A DNA stretch of 64,000 bases, from contig OX031071.1 of NCBI GenBank assembly GCA_943736015.1, positions 35,124,619-35,188,618 on the forward strand, read 5' to 3'. The notes under the pieces were generated by a model. The model saw only the letters and a list, made by a program, of their open reading frames with translations, ran no database searches and had not been told where the DNA came from. Position numbers and translations under genes: made by a program. Of this stretch, positions 11,917 through 21,728 are shown piece by piece; position 1 is the first letter of the stretch, and every line of letters begins with the position of its first letter. The DNA comes from Tridacna crocea. Its lineage: Eukaryota > Mollusca > Bivalvia > Cardiida > Cardiidae.

Positions 11917-12158
11917 TTAATCGTTTCCCGTACGACAAATTTTAGACCATTCCAAATTGAAATCATCTGCAGATTGCAGATGTCAAATTTTGAAAGTGGA
12001 AGAAATGAAGTTGAGGTTCTTGACAGGGTAGAAAATATTGTAGGAAAAGGAAAAAATGCTGGCAACCAGAATTTTCTCCTTTTCCAACAATAATTGCAAT
12101 AATCTTCCTTCCCAGGGTCGTTCAAACAATGGATTGGTAAAGTTTGGTAAAGTGTTAA
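11917..12158 (+). mobile_element. THM, diverged, inside X
   Basis: Bounded by TTAA at 11917 and 12155. End A shows acgacaaattttagacc. The palindrome is imperfect (gctggcaaccagaattttct). A small internal duplication (tctgcagattgcagatg) is present. Confidence 0.7.
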
Positions 12159-12405
12159 ATATCACGTGGTCGTGTGCGAGTTGTTTAGCCCCGATTACGT
12201 CATATTTTAGCGATGATGCAATGATGACGTTTCTTGCGGAGTAAAACCGAGGTTTTCCAAATGAACATAAGTTTATTCAACATAATGCTACTTCTACTCG
12301 ATACAATGACAATCAACCAAACAGAATGTTGGGTTAACGAAACACAATACTATTTGAAGAAAAGACAGCTACGGCGTTCCATAGCTCCCCTTGAGCACGT
12401 TCTCG

Positions 12406-12474
12406 TTTTTAGAATTATCATTCATAAACCTAAAACACTATATTCTCAATCCAAAGGGAGGTAATAATTACCTC
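12406..12474 (+). repeat. 69-bp direct repeat, right copy, flanking Y
   Basis: Counterpart of 7074-7142. It begins directly after the truncated Y end (gagcacgttctcg). Confidence 0.7.
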
Positions 12475-12621
12475 TAATAAGATAGCCATGAGAGGAATCT
12501 CTGGTAGTTTAAAAATGTGTAAAAGTATCATACCAGTATAAACCCTTGTTAATCAAATAATAAAAAATTTATTCCATGTTCCATTGTGAACATTAGAAGC
12601 GTTAGGGGACAACTACGTACC

Positions 12622-12897
12622 TTAACTCTGCCCTAAACAACAAAATCCAGGGACAGATGGAATTTAAAACAACAAAATCCAGGGACAGATGGGATTTAAA
12701 ACAACAAAATCCAGGGACAGATGGAATTTAAAACAACAAAATAAATGTAGCTCAAATGATGATCTCTGCCTTTGATAAAGCTGAAAACATTGCGAAAAAA
12801 GGAGAAAATGATGGTTACCAGTATTTTCTCCTTTTCCCACAGTGTTTTCAAAAGTCCTCTTTCTCCAGAATGTTCGACACTGTTTGGTAAAAAGTAA
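12622..12897 (+). mobile_element. THM with internal 32-bp triplication
   Basis: Starts TTAACTCTGCCCTAAACAAC. The sequence around caaaatccagggacagatgg is repeated three times at 12641, 12673 and 12705 (32-bp steps) within end A. The hairpin (gatggttaccagta centre) and B end follow. The right TTAA is degraded to gtaa. It shows small tandem expansion inside a MITE arm. Confidence 0.7.
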
Positions 12898-13017
12898 AAT
12901 TTTTTTGTGCCAAATATTTCAACTCCATCTCTCTCAGCTGAAAATAGAATCTACGAAAACGTAGATATATTTTCATCTCATGGGCTTGCTTACATAAGTA
13001 GAAAAATTAGATCCAAG

Positions 13018-13050
13018 ATCAGACTGCACATCTTATGCAGTCTGATCTTG
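13018..13050. repeat. Short perfect hairpin, AGATCAGACTGCA arms
   Basis: AGATCAGACTGCA, loop of 7, then TGCAGTCTGATCT. Similar hairpins with the same stem occur at 34458-34490, 23585 (imperfect) and elsewhere, so this is a dispersed family rather than a terminator. Confidence 0.6.
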
Positions 13051-13379
13051 ATCTATGCCATTTACAAATTAGTTTCCTACAGAGTTATTTCTGTAAATTA
13101 ATTTCCTACAAAATCATATCTGATTGTGATATTACATCTACATGTGCCTGCCATTTCGATGGCTATTTTGTACCTCTTTTCCATGTAACATGATAAACAA
13201 TAAAAAGAACTTAAAAAAAAACAACATACTGATGTCTGATTTTATAATCACAGATCAGTTTGATTGGATACAAATTAATCTTGATAGAAATGAATAAAAA
13301 TGAAAATAGATATAAAATAACAGATACTAGCAACTGATTTATGACTGAACAGAGGCTCACTGGCTGATTAGTTGACAAC

Positions 13380-13684
13380 TCTCCACAAGACAAGGCAAGC
13401 CCCTATGGCTAAATCGGTTGTGTTCAGGACTTGTGAACAGGGGTCGTGGGATCAGTCCTTGGCTTTGCCAAATTCTGTCAGAGGATGGATAATAGTCATT
13501 GCGACAGGATTCATTCCTCTCCCACCGCTGACTATCATTACAATGGTTGTGGGAAAGCAGCCAGAGGCTTGGAAAGAAAATAGTACAGGAAAGCATGGAT
13601 AGGTACATTGGCCACCACGACATAACTGAAATAATGTTGAAAACAACATTACATACCATACAATTAATCAATCAATCAATCTAC
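13380..13684 (+). repeat. Full-length tRNA-derived SINE
   Basis: Head at about 13396-13472 with A-box-like tatggctaaatcggttg and B-box-like GTGGGATCAGTCC. The body includes gacaggattcattcctctcc and gcatggataggtacattggc. The tail is (AATC)n at 13668-13680. This is the best-preserved copy of the family that recurs at 3490, 6030, 18030, 35389, 49770, 50330 and 52681. Confidence 0.7.
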
Positions 13685-13917
13685 AAGACAACAAAATTAC
13701 AGACTTGTCCAAATTTATAGCATTTGCAGTTTACAAAATGAAATGTGGCCAAAATGATAGGCTTTTTCCCTTAGATTAAAAGAAAAACAGTGTGGGAAAA
13801 GGAAAAAAAATGGTTTCCAGCATTTTCTCCTAGATCTATTCCCACATTGTTTTAAAAAAAAAAATCTTCCTTAGTGTTGACGTCATCAAAACTTGGAATT
13901 GTTTAGTGAAAGGATAA
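13681..13917 (+). mobile_element. THM, diverged
   Basis: End A gacaacaaaattacagacttg, hairpin half gtgtgggaaaaggaaaaaaa, right hairpin arm interrupted by tagatcta, B end ggaattgtttagtgaaagga. Flanking TTAA is not preserved. Confidence 0.6.
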
Positions 13918-14089
13918 ATCTGAGAGTAGTATATTGTACATGCATGTGGACGGAATTATTGATATATTGAACAAATAATGTAAGATTATTTAACGAAAAT
14001 GCAGTGGAGGAAGAAATAAGTGCACCACATTTATGCTGGTGCCAAAACTTGCCAGCATTTGCTTTTAGAAACAAACATGGCATTCTTGA

Positions 14090-14160
14090 GTCTAATGAAT
14101 AAATGAATGAATGAGTTCATGAATGAATAAATTCATGAATGAATGATTGATGAATGGATA
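14090..14160 (+). repeat. AATG/ATGA microsatellite
   Basis: Runs of aatgaatg and ttcatgaatg in alternation. Confidence 0.7.
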
Positions 14161-14403
14161 TTATATTATGTATAATATATCACAGCAAAAAAGTATGTTT
14201 TGTTACAAAGATTGTAGAAAAAAAAAGTTATTATGCAAAAAATATGTATAACACATCAATACAAAAACAAACAAAAAACCCTGAAAATACACAAAAATCA
14301 CAAAGAAATCACCAATGCATGTTAGAAAACAATATTGCAATGCACAGAAATTATGTCAGAATTCTGCACATCATTAACGTTAATCATTACTAAATCAATG
14401 GAT

Positions 14404-14468
14404 GAGGGTGCAACACTATTCTAAGTGCATGTACAACATACAGGCACTTAGAATAGTATCGCACCCAC
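14404..14468. repeat. 65-bp hairpin
   Basis: Arms gggtgcaacactattctaag and its near complement cttagaatagtatcgcaccc around a ~20-bp loop, with two mismatches. Confidence 0.65.
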
Positions 14469-14507
14469 CTATCGAAACGTCACTTACATACAAGTATAAG
14501 CAATGCT

Positions 14508-14737
14508 CTGGTCTCTTTTCCTCACAATTCCGAATTTATACGACCCTGGGAAAGAAAGTCTTTGAAAACAATGTGGGAAAAGGAGAAAATACTGGTAACC
14601 AGCATTTTCTCCTTTTCCTACAATGTTTTCTACCCTTTCCAAATCAAATTTCAAATTTTAACTTACATTTATTTTGTCGTCTGCGAATGCTTTCAATTTG
14701 GACTCGTCCAAAATTTTGCTCTTTGGTAAAGGGTTAA
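14508..14737 (-). mobile_element. THM, left end worn, right TTAA shared with next copy
   Basis: B end worn (cctcacaattccgaatttat). Perfect hairpin core actggtaaccagcattttct. End A complete to ctttggtaaagggttaa. The final TTAA (14734-14737) is also the first TTAA of the next copy. Confidence 0.75.
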
Positions 14738-14946
14738 CTCTATACCAAATACCAAAATGTAAGCCAGGTCCAAATTGAAAGCATTTGCAGACGACAATTT
14801 CAATGTGGCTCAAACAATGCAATCATTTTTTGATGGAGTAGAGGAGAAAATTCTGGTTACCAGCATTTTCTCCTTTTCCCTAAATGTTTTCAAAAGGTTT
14901 CTTTCCCAGGGTCGTTTAAAGTCGTCATTGTGTGGTAAAGAGTTAA
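14734..14946 (+). mobile_element. THM, head-to-head with the previous copy, sharing one TTAA
   Basis: Starts TTAACTCTATACCAAATACC and ends gtgtggtaaagagttaa. A short deletion removed most of the left hairpin arm (gtagaggagaaaattctggt). Confidence 0.75.
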
Positions 14947-14984
14947 TGACTCTCTGAGAGGTATTATACTATGCAAGCCATCAG

Positions 14985-15895
14985 ATGGCCTACAACACAG
15001 ACGGGACCTTCGGACATTTGTGTAATGTTTCGTCGCCTATCAGCCTGCAACACAGAAGGGACCTTCGGACATTTGTGTAATGTTTCGTCGCCTATCAGCC
15101 TGCAACACAGACGGGACCTTCGGACATTTGTGTAATGTTTCGTCGCCTATCAGCCTGCAACACGCAGACGGGACCTTCGGACATTTGTGTGACGTTTCGT
15201 CGCCTAGCAGCCTGCAACACGCAGACGGGACCTTCGGACATTTGTGTGACGTTTCGTCGCCTATCGGACTGCAACACGCAGACGGGACCCTCGGACATTT
15301 GTGTGACGTTTCGTCGCCTATCGGACTGCAACACGCAGACGGGACCCTCGAACATTTGTGTGACGTTTCGTCGCAGGCCTATCAGCCTGCAACACGCAGA
15401 CGGGACCTTCGGACATTTGTGTAATGTTTTGCCGCCTATCGGACTGCAACACGCAGAAGGACCTTTGAACATTTGTGTAAAGTTTCGTCGCAGGCCTATC
15501 AGCCTGCAACACACAGAAGGGACCTTCGAACATTTGTGATGGCCTGCAACACGCAGAAGGGACTTTCCGACATCTGTGTAATGTTTCGTCGCCTATCAGC
15601 CTGCAACACGCAGACGGGACCTTCGGACATTTGTGTAATGTTTCGTCACCTATCAGCCTGCAACACGCAGACGGGACCTTCGGACATTTGTGTGACGTTT
15701 CGTCGCCTATCAGCCTGCAACGCGCAGAAGGGACCTTCGGACATTTGTGTAACGTTTCGTCGCCTATAAGACTGCAACGCGCAGAAGGGACCTTCGGACA
15801 TTTGTGTAACGTTTCATCGCCTATAAGACTGCAACGCGCAGAAGGGACCTTCGGACATTTGTGTAATGTTTCGTCGCCTATAAGCCTGCAAACTC
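14985..15895 (+). repeat. 55-57-bp minisatellite, about 16 units
   Basis: The unit is built from cctgcaacacgcagacggga, ccttcggacatttgtgtgac and gtttcgtcgcctatcag. Units vary at a few positions. When the period is 57 (19 codons) the array is open in several frames on both strands, which explains the repetitive ORFs here. I see no start, signal peptide or codon bias suggesting a protein. Confidence 0.85.
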
Positions 15896-16027
15896 AGCAA
15901 AGAATGATCCCACCGATTCCGATTGTGTGTGATTCTCTGTTTCACGCAAGTCTACTGTAAGATTTGACGTAAAGTACCGTCTCGGATTAACCTTCACAGA
16001 CTGCACAGGCTGATCCTAGAGGACACT

Positions 16028-16256
16028 TTAACCCATTACCACACAATCCCTACTTTTGACGCCCCTGACAAAGAAACCTTTTGAAAACACTGTGGGAAAA
16101 GGAGAAAATGCTGGTAACCAGCATTTTCTCCTTTTCCCACAGTGTTTTCTACCCTTCCCAGAACAAATTTCAATTTTTCAGTCAAGTTTATTTTGTCGTC
16201 TGCAAATGCTTTCAATTTGGACCAGCCCAATTTTTTCTCGTGTGGTAAAGAGTTAA
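16028..16256 (-). mobile_element. THM, complete 229 bp
   Basis: Bounded by TTAA on both sides. The palindrome is perfect and carries ACACTG/CAGTGT in both arms, where most copies have ACATTG/CAATGT. It is one of the best copies for defining the family. Confidence 0.9.
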
Positions 16257-16552
16257 GCAAAATGTCGGATAGCCTCTTTTCGCAAGTTGCAGACCATGTA
16301 ATTCTTGTCAAACATGTGACTATCATAAGGTAGTATGATCCCTTGACAAGCAGAAATTTACAAATTTGACCCATGTCTGCCTGCCTGAACTGCGCATGCT
16401 GATATGAGTCGATAGTTTTTATAAATGTATTAAGTCTCTTTTCACAGAACATGGCCCTTATCTATCTTTTATTTCAGATTTTTCAGTCCCAAATCAGAAA
16501 AGAGTAGGATTGATACTGCATTGTTGGCTGTATAAATTATAACATTTTGTCA

Positions 16553-16665
16553 GACTACAACAAAACTTTAGACCTTCTCGGTTTTAAACGCAGACTAAAA
16601 CTAAACTTTAGACTTGTCCGTTTTAAACACAGGCTTAAACAAAACTTTACACCTAAACGAACTTC
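16553..16665 (+). repeat. Short ~47-bp tandem repeat
   Basis: actttagaccttctcggttt and actttagacttgtccgtttt, each followed by aaac-acaggcttaaac-like sequence, in two to three degenerate units. Confidence 0.45.
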
Positions 16666-16910
16666 TGAACTCTCACTTTTAAACTGTAATTTCCCATAGA
16701 CCTTTCTCTCACGTCGGCTGCCTATAAAAAGGACATCTTATTTGGTGTTGTTTTTTTTTGCAAAAAAAATTTGACCAGTCTGAAAACACACCTGAGCCAA
16801 ATTCTGAAGAGAACTCATTCATTTTTTATCGCAGAAGAAACTTATTTGTTGGTCATTTACTCAACATTGTGGTGTCATTTTGGTGTGCTGATACTGTGTC
16901 AAAAGAATAA

Positions 16911-18011
16911 CAAGAGGGCCAAGAGGCCCTGGATCGCTCATTTGAATTTCTGAGAGAACCATAGCCACTTTTTTCAAAATCTAATCAGCCAATTTAGACA
17001 AGAAGAATTTTCAAGAATTTCTTGATGTCTGTATAGTGTAAATTGCCCACAGCCATCAGACCCATGTTTCTTGATGGATCAAAATTTCTGGAGCAATTTT
17101 TGTTCAGAGAAAAAGAATTTTTAAGACCAAATAGTGCAACCAGCCCCCATTCACCAGATCCATGTTTCTACACAAATCAGCATTTTGCGAACAATTTTTG
17201 AAAAGGTTACCAAAGGAACATTTCTGTGAGATTATTTCAAAATCTGATCAGCCGTTTCAGAGAAGAAGAATCTTAAAGAATTTCTTCATGGCCATATAGT
17301 GCAAGAAGCCCCCATTCACCAGAGCCATGTTTTTTGACGGATCAAAATTTGGCAAACAAATTTGAAAAGGATCATTCAAGGAACATTTCTGTGAAATTAT
17401 TTCTAAATCTGACCAGCGGTATCTGAGAAGAAGAATTTTTAAGAATTTCTTCATTTCACTATAATGCAAGTAGCCCCCATTCACCAGAGCCGTGTTTCTT
17501 CACAGATCAATATTTTGCAAACAAGTTTTGAAAAGGGTCACCCTAGGAACATCTCTGTGAAATTATTTCCAAATCTGACCAGCGGTTTCAGAGAAGAAGA
17601 ATTTTTAAGAATTCCTTCATTTCTGTATAGAGCAAGTAGCCCCCATTCACCAGAGCAACATTTTTTGATGGATAAAAATTTCACGAACACTGTTTGGAAA
17701 GGGTCACCCAAGGAACATATCTGTGAAATTATTTTAAAATCTGATCTGCGGTTTTAGAGGAGAAGATTTTAAAGAATTTGCTAAAAAATTCCATTTGGTT
17801 GCCATGGCATCCAGAGTTTTTGATGGAATCAAATTCTGTGAACATTTTTAAAGAGTACCTCCCAAGGAACATTCCAGCCAAGATTGGTCCAATATTGGCC
17901 CATGAGTTTAAGAGGAGTTGATGTTTAAAGAATTGTTGACGACACACCACACAAAACGGACACCGGGTGATCCTAAAGGCTCCCCTTGAGCACGTTGTGC
18001 TCAGGTGAGTG
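16911..18011 (+). mobile_element. Y element, uninterrupted copy
   Basis: Starts caagagggccaagaggccct, holds about six ~168-bp internal repeats and ends with cccttgagcacgttgtgctc followed by aggtgagtg. The terminal region gctcacctga/tcaggtgag forms a short inverted repeat. Near 17973 it holds an unduplicated GGCTCCCC, the empty form of the site into which X inserted in the other copy. Confidence 0.7.
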
Positions 18012-18029
18012 AAAAAAAAATGAGCTGTG

Positions 18030-18180
18030 GGTATAGTGTATAAGGCCGGTTCAAATCCATAATTTCTTTCCTAAATTGATGATAGTCACTGTAACAAGAG
18101 TCATTGCTCTTACTGCTGATTGTGATTATCTGGGAAAGCAGCCAGTGGCTTGGGGAGAATATTTTACAAAGTATTGGTAA
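18030..18180 (+). repeat. SINE fragment
   Basis: B-box-like GGTTCAAATCC at about 18046, then gatgatagtcactgtaacaa and tggcttggggagaatatttt as in the SINE body. Confidence 0.5.
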
Positions 18181-18193
18181 AAATGCCTTGGGT

Positions 18194-18349
18194 TTAATTC
18201 AATACCAAACAACAATATTTTAGACTTGTCCAAATCGAAACAGCATTTTCTCCTTTTCCCACAATGTTTTCTAAATGCTTCCCACAATGTTTTCTACAGG
18301 CTTCTTTCTCAGGGTCGTCGAAGGTATGGATTGTCTGGTAAAGGGTTAA
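18194..18349 (+). mobile_element. THM, internally deleted, right TTAA shared
   Basis: TTAATTCAATACCAAACAAC at the left, aagggttaa at the right. The left hairpin arm is lost and the right arm end (cccacaatgttttcta) is duplicated. Confidence 0.7.
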
Positions 18350-18820
18350 CTTTTGCCAAACGACAAAATTTTGGACTGGTTAAAATTGAAAACATTAGCA
18401 GACAACAAAATGAACTTGACTAAAATTGAAATTTGTTTTGGGAATTGTTTAAAAAAAAAAGTATTTTCTACTTTTAACATAATATTTTCAACAGGCTTCT
18501 TTCACAGAGTCATGAAAACCAGAGTATCAGGATAATTGACCCCCCCCCCGATAATTGCCCCTCCCCCCCGACCAATTGCCCCCTGAGGACAAACACCACC
18601 ACCCCCATTCCCCGAGGACAATTTTCCTCGGACTATTGCCCCCAGAGGACAGTTCCCCGCGGACCATTGTCCCCCCAGGACAAGGAATTGTCCTTGGGGG
18701 CAATGGTCTGGGGGGATTGTCCTCAGGGGGCAATAGTCTAGGGGACAATTGTCCAGGGGGCAATAGTCCGGGGGCAATTGTCCTAGAATCGAAAACCAGG
18801 GTTGTTTAGTAAAGGGTTAA
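18346..18820 (+). mobile_element. THM carrying a GC-rich foldback insertion
   Basis: Starts at the TTAA that ends the previous copy and ends aaagggttaa at 18820. The hairpin is degraded. A 268-bp insertion (18523-18790) accounts for the excess length. Confidence 0.7.
18523..18790. mobile_element. GC-rich foldback built of CAATTGTCC-type units
   Basis: A C-rich left half (gataattgcccc, gaccaattgccccctgagga) is mirrored by a G-rich right half (gggggcaatagtc, gggggcaattgtcc). The insert is flanked by GAAAACCAG on both sides (18514-18522 and 18791-18799), a 9-bp duplication in the host THM, which reads GAAAACCAG once in other copies. The ORFs across it are composition artefacts. Confidence 0.65.
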
Positions 18821-18991
18821 TACAATACTGTCTGGTTTTTTACATATTCATTCATATTGTTTGTTAAAGTTTTGTATAGTTTTGATATACAGGGTGAGGT
18901 CAGAAGTATTGACCAACCCCGATAATATAGACTGTTTATGTCTATAGTTATGTTCCTTTGTAGCTCTTTGGTAAGTGAGGAAGAAGTATTT

Positions 18992-19195
18992 CAGTCCTTT
19001 GGCAAATAACAAAATTCTAGCCTTGTGGCCCATATAATCAAAGCATAATATTTCAAATAAATGGATTTATCTCTGAAAGAAGGGGAAAAATATGGGAAAA
19101 TGGGAAAACGCCATTTTTCTCCTTTTTGCACATCTTTTTTCGAGATTTCCTTTCTCAGGGTATGATAAACCATAGGTTTAAGTTGTTTCTTGATT
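18992..19195 (+). mobile_element. Degraded THM relic
   Basis: Retains ggcaaataacaaaattctag, a worn hairpin (tgggaaaacgccatttttct) and tttcctttctcagggt. Confidence 0.4.
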
Positions 19196-19198
19196 TTA

Positions 19199-20150
19199 CT
19201 ATTCTGCAGGCTTCTCTTCCTTTTCTTTTGTTGTTTGGGCTTCGCCAGTTTTCAAGAAATCCGGAGGGTCTCGCTGCTTGTAGGAGGTTTGACCTACTGA
19301 CGCTACAGTGCAGCGTGCTTTTAACGACTCAATCTTGCTTGGCAACCCCTTCAACTTGTTGTCGGATACTTCTAGTTCTTTTAAAGCGGGAAGTTTACAG
19401 ATAGCTTCAGGTAAACTTTCTAAAAGATTGTCTTTAAGATCAAGAACCTCAAGGCTAGTCATTTTGACGATATCTCCTAGAATCGCCGTCAGATCATTAG
19501 TCTGTGCCTTCAGTACTTTGATTCTGTACAAGTATGGTAAATCCATGGGAACTGTGTTGATATGGTTCTTTGAAACATTGAGCTCCAACATGGAGGCCAG
19601 GACATCCCATTTATCTTCAGGTAACGTCATCAGCCCGTTGTTTGAAATGTCCAACCAAATTAGTTTGTGAAGCTCACCAAAGTTTTCAGGCAACTGCACA
19701 AAATTATTGAAGGAGATATTTAGTCTCTCAAGCTGATGAAGTGCTGTCAGCCCATCACAAAATTCAATAAATCTATTTTGAGAAATGTCACTTATCACTT
19801 AAATCCAGTTCCTCGAGAGCTCGTAATTTTGTCAGTTCTTCATTCATCCCTTTCAAGTTATTGTGAGCAAGTTTTAAAGTTTTCAACATTTTCATGTGAC
19901 AAAAACTAGTCGGAACCTCGTCAAGTTTCAGATTGGATGCATCCAGGAACACCATAATAGAAGCGTACTCTCGTTCTCCAAGGACATCAATCACAGACTT
20001 AGCATCCTGTGATGGTAGGTAGAGAGGATTGTTAGCTATGTTGATAGAAGTCAGTGTCTTTGGAATGATGAAATCTGTCAAAGAGTTCCGGGAGACCTCA
20101 AGTGTCAACAAAAACCTCAAAGAATCCAACGATTTTGGCAAAGCAGAAAT
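19199..20150 (-). pseudogene. Leucine-rich-repeat protein gene, frame broken by a 7-bp duplication
   Basis: On the minus strand two overlapping open frames read as one LRR protein of about 315 residues. The upstream part (20141-19788) includes LRFLLTLEVSRNSL and MLKTLKLAHNNL. The downstream part (19798-19199) includes LERLNISFNNFVQLPENFGE, LIWLDISNNGLMTLP, LEVLDLKDNLLESLPEAICK and LKELEVSDNKLKGLP, then a charged tail ending EKEEKPAE. That gives about ten repeats of the LxxLxLxxNxLxxLP type found in cytoplasmic scaffolding LRR proteins. At 19788-19801 the + strand has TCACTTATCACTTA; removing one 7-bp unit joins the frames at LDLSD/ISQN. Upstream coding runs straight into a satellite at 20151, so 5' exons, if any, lie beyond it. 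It could be a recent pseudogene, a polymorphic null allele or an assembly error. No partner or pathway can be assigned. Confidence 0.75.
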
Positions 20151-20940
20151 TGACCAATACTATATATAGGCTCGAGGATTAGCATTGACATACGGAAACA
20201 TGACCAATACTATTTATAGGCTCGAGGATGAGCATTGACACACAGAAACTTGACCAATACTATATGTAGGCTCGAAGTTTAGCATTGACATACGGAAACT
20301 TGACCAATACTATATGTAGGCTCGAGGATTAGCATTGACATACAGAAACATGACCAATACTATATATAGGCTCGAGGATTAGCATTGACATACGGAAACA
20401 TGACCAATACTATTTATAGGCTCGAGGATGAGCATTGACACACGGAAACTTGACCAATACTATATGTAGGCTCGAAGTTTAGCATTGACATACGGAAACT
20501 TGACCAATACTATATGTAGGCTCGAGGATTAGCATTGACATACGGAAACATGACCAATACTATATGTAGGCTCGAGGATTAGCATTGACATACGGAAACA
20601 TGACCAATACTATATGTAGGCTCGAGGTTTAACATTGACACACGGAAACTTGACCAATACTATATATAGGCTCGAGGTTTAGCATTGACACACGGAAACT
20701 TGACCAATACTATATGTAGGCTCGAGGATGAGCATTGACACACGGAAACTTGACCAATACTATATATAGGCTCGAGGATGAGCATTGACATACGGAAACT
20801 TGACCAATACTATATATAGGCTCGAGGATGAGCATTGACATACGGAAACTTGACCAATACTATATATAGGCTCGAGGATTAGCATTGACAGACAGAAACA
20901 TGACCAATACTATTTATAGGCTCGAGGATGAGCATTAAGA
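20151..20940 (+). repeat. 50-bp satellite, about 16 units, with four-unit higher-order repeat
   Basis: Unit: tgaccaatactatatatagg then ctcgaggattagcattgaca then tacggaaaca. Variant order in units 1-4 (20151-20350) repeats in units 5-8 (20351-20550): tatata/gatt, tattta/gatg, tatgta with gaagttt, tatgta/gatt. The array begins at the last preserved base of the LRR coding stretch. Confidence 0.9.
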
Positions 20941-20956
20941 TAAATTAATATTATTA

Positions 20957-21131
20957 TTAATTGCATTTCGATGCATTTCGATGCAATACAGATTAAAACG
21001 CTGAAACAGAAAGTTAGTGTAGTGCTCTATCTTTGCTACCGGAAAATTTACGATGGAGTTGAGATGGCATGGTGTACATTAATGTCCAAATATGAAAAAA
21101 AAATCGCCCTAACGTCTCATTATTGAGACTT
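20957..21131 (+). repeat. Uninterrupted copy of the host repeat split at 683/4442
   Basis: ttaattgcatttcgatgca..., aaacagaaagttagtgtagt, then gagatggcatggtgtacatt and aatgtccaaatatgaaaaa in one piece. At the other locus the halves are separated by 3.7 kb. A diverged satellite unit (aggcttgagaaatgagcatt) follows at about 21183. Confidence 0.65.
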
Positions 21132-21313
21132 TGTAAGTCAGTAATTGTTTGTTATTAGCAAGTGCCTGTTAATAAATTAATAGGCTTGAGAAATGAGCAT
21201 TAAGATACATTATTAATTAACTATTGGATTTATAGAAGTAATACATGGAAACCGGTCCACGCAATACCAGTCACATTTCTGACTTCGTATAGTATGCAGT
21301 TCATGACCTCGGC

Positions 21314-21542
21314 TTAACTCATTACCACACTAGACAATTTTGGACTGGTCCAAATTGAAAGCATTTGCAGACGACAAAATAAAGGTGACTGAAAAATAGG
21401 AAATTGTTCTGGAAAGGGTAGAAAACACTGTGGTAAAAGGAGAAAATGCTGGTTACCAGCATTTTCTCCTTTTCCCACAGTGTTTTCAAAAGGCTTCTTT
21501 CTCAGGGGCGTCAAAAGTAGGGATTGAGTGGTAATGGGTTAA
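21314..21542 (+). mobile_element. THM, complete 229 bp
   Basis: TTAACTCATTACCACAC to ggtaatgggttaa. Palindrome arms both carry the ACTG/CAGT variant; one mismatch (gtggtaaaagg versus ccttttcccac). Confidence 0.9.
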
Positions 21543-21612
21543 TACGACTTGACCTGCGATCAATACAATTGACCTCGTATCAATATTGATGACCCGCGAC
21601 CAATACAGAAAT

Positions 21613-21684
21613 CCTTGAACGTGATTGGTCAAAAGTTCAGTCGCGTGAGCGTCTGCGCTTACTTTTAGCCAATCACGTTCAAGG
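21613..21684. repeat. 72-bp hairpin
   Basis: ccttgaacgtgattggtcaa and its near complement ttagccaatcacgttcaagg, separated by ~30 bp. Confidence 0.6.
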
Positions 21685-21728
21685 AGGCGGCAAAGTAAAC
21701 GTAACCCAAAAATTAATATTTGTTTCCA

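Larger units (their letters stand above)
8169..12382. mobile_element. Composite element X with perfect 30-bp terminal inverted repeats
   Basis: The left end 8169-8198 reads ATGGAACGCCGTAGCTGTCT plus ten more bases. The right end 12353-12382 is its exact reverse complement. The flanks AGCTCCCT (8161-8168) and AGCTCCCC (12383-12390) look like an 8-bp target duplication, because the intact Y copy has this site only once near 17973. Sub-terminal inverted matches (9005-9135 with 12237-12345) continue the arms, with the 168-bp tandem repeats missing on the right. It contains several nested elements and no transposase I recognise. An 8-bp duplication would suit hAT or P-type elements. Confidence 0.7.
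7164..12405 (+). mobile_element. Y element (CAAGAGGGCC family), split by insertion X
   Basis: Starts caagagggccctggatcgct and continues with at least five ~166-170-bp internal repeats (agtgcaagtagccccc, ggatcaaaattttgcgaac) up to 8168. After insertion X it resumes at 12383 with agctccccttgagcacg. A second, uninterrupted copy lies at 16911-18011. No protein is recognisable. This repeat type is common in bivalve genomes (established knowledge, not checked here). Confidence 0.7.

Noticed and set aside
13018..13050. Rho-independent transcription terminator
   Set aside because: The hairpin lacks a following T tract and belongs to a dispersed hairpin family in a eukaryotic genome.
15095..15514. 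Long repetitive ORFs (up to 139 codons) as secreted repeat proteins
   Set aside because: They exist in several frames and on both strands because the unit is 57 bp. No signal peptide, splice signals or codon bias was seen.
18502..18809. Proline/glycine-rich proteins across 18502-18809
   Set aside because: The frames come from a C-rich/G-rich foldback inserted in a MITE. All frames are open because of composition.
20151..20940. CRISPR-like array of 50-bp repeats
   Set aside because: There are no unique spacers; units are directly adjacent, variants form a higher-order satellite, and the context is eukaryotic.
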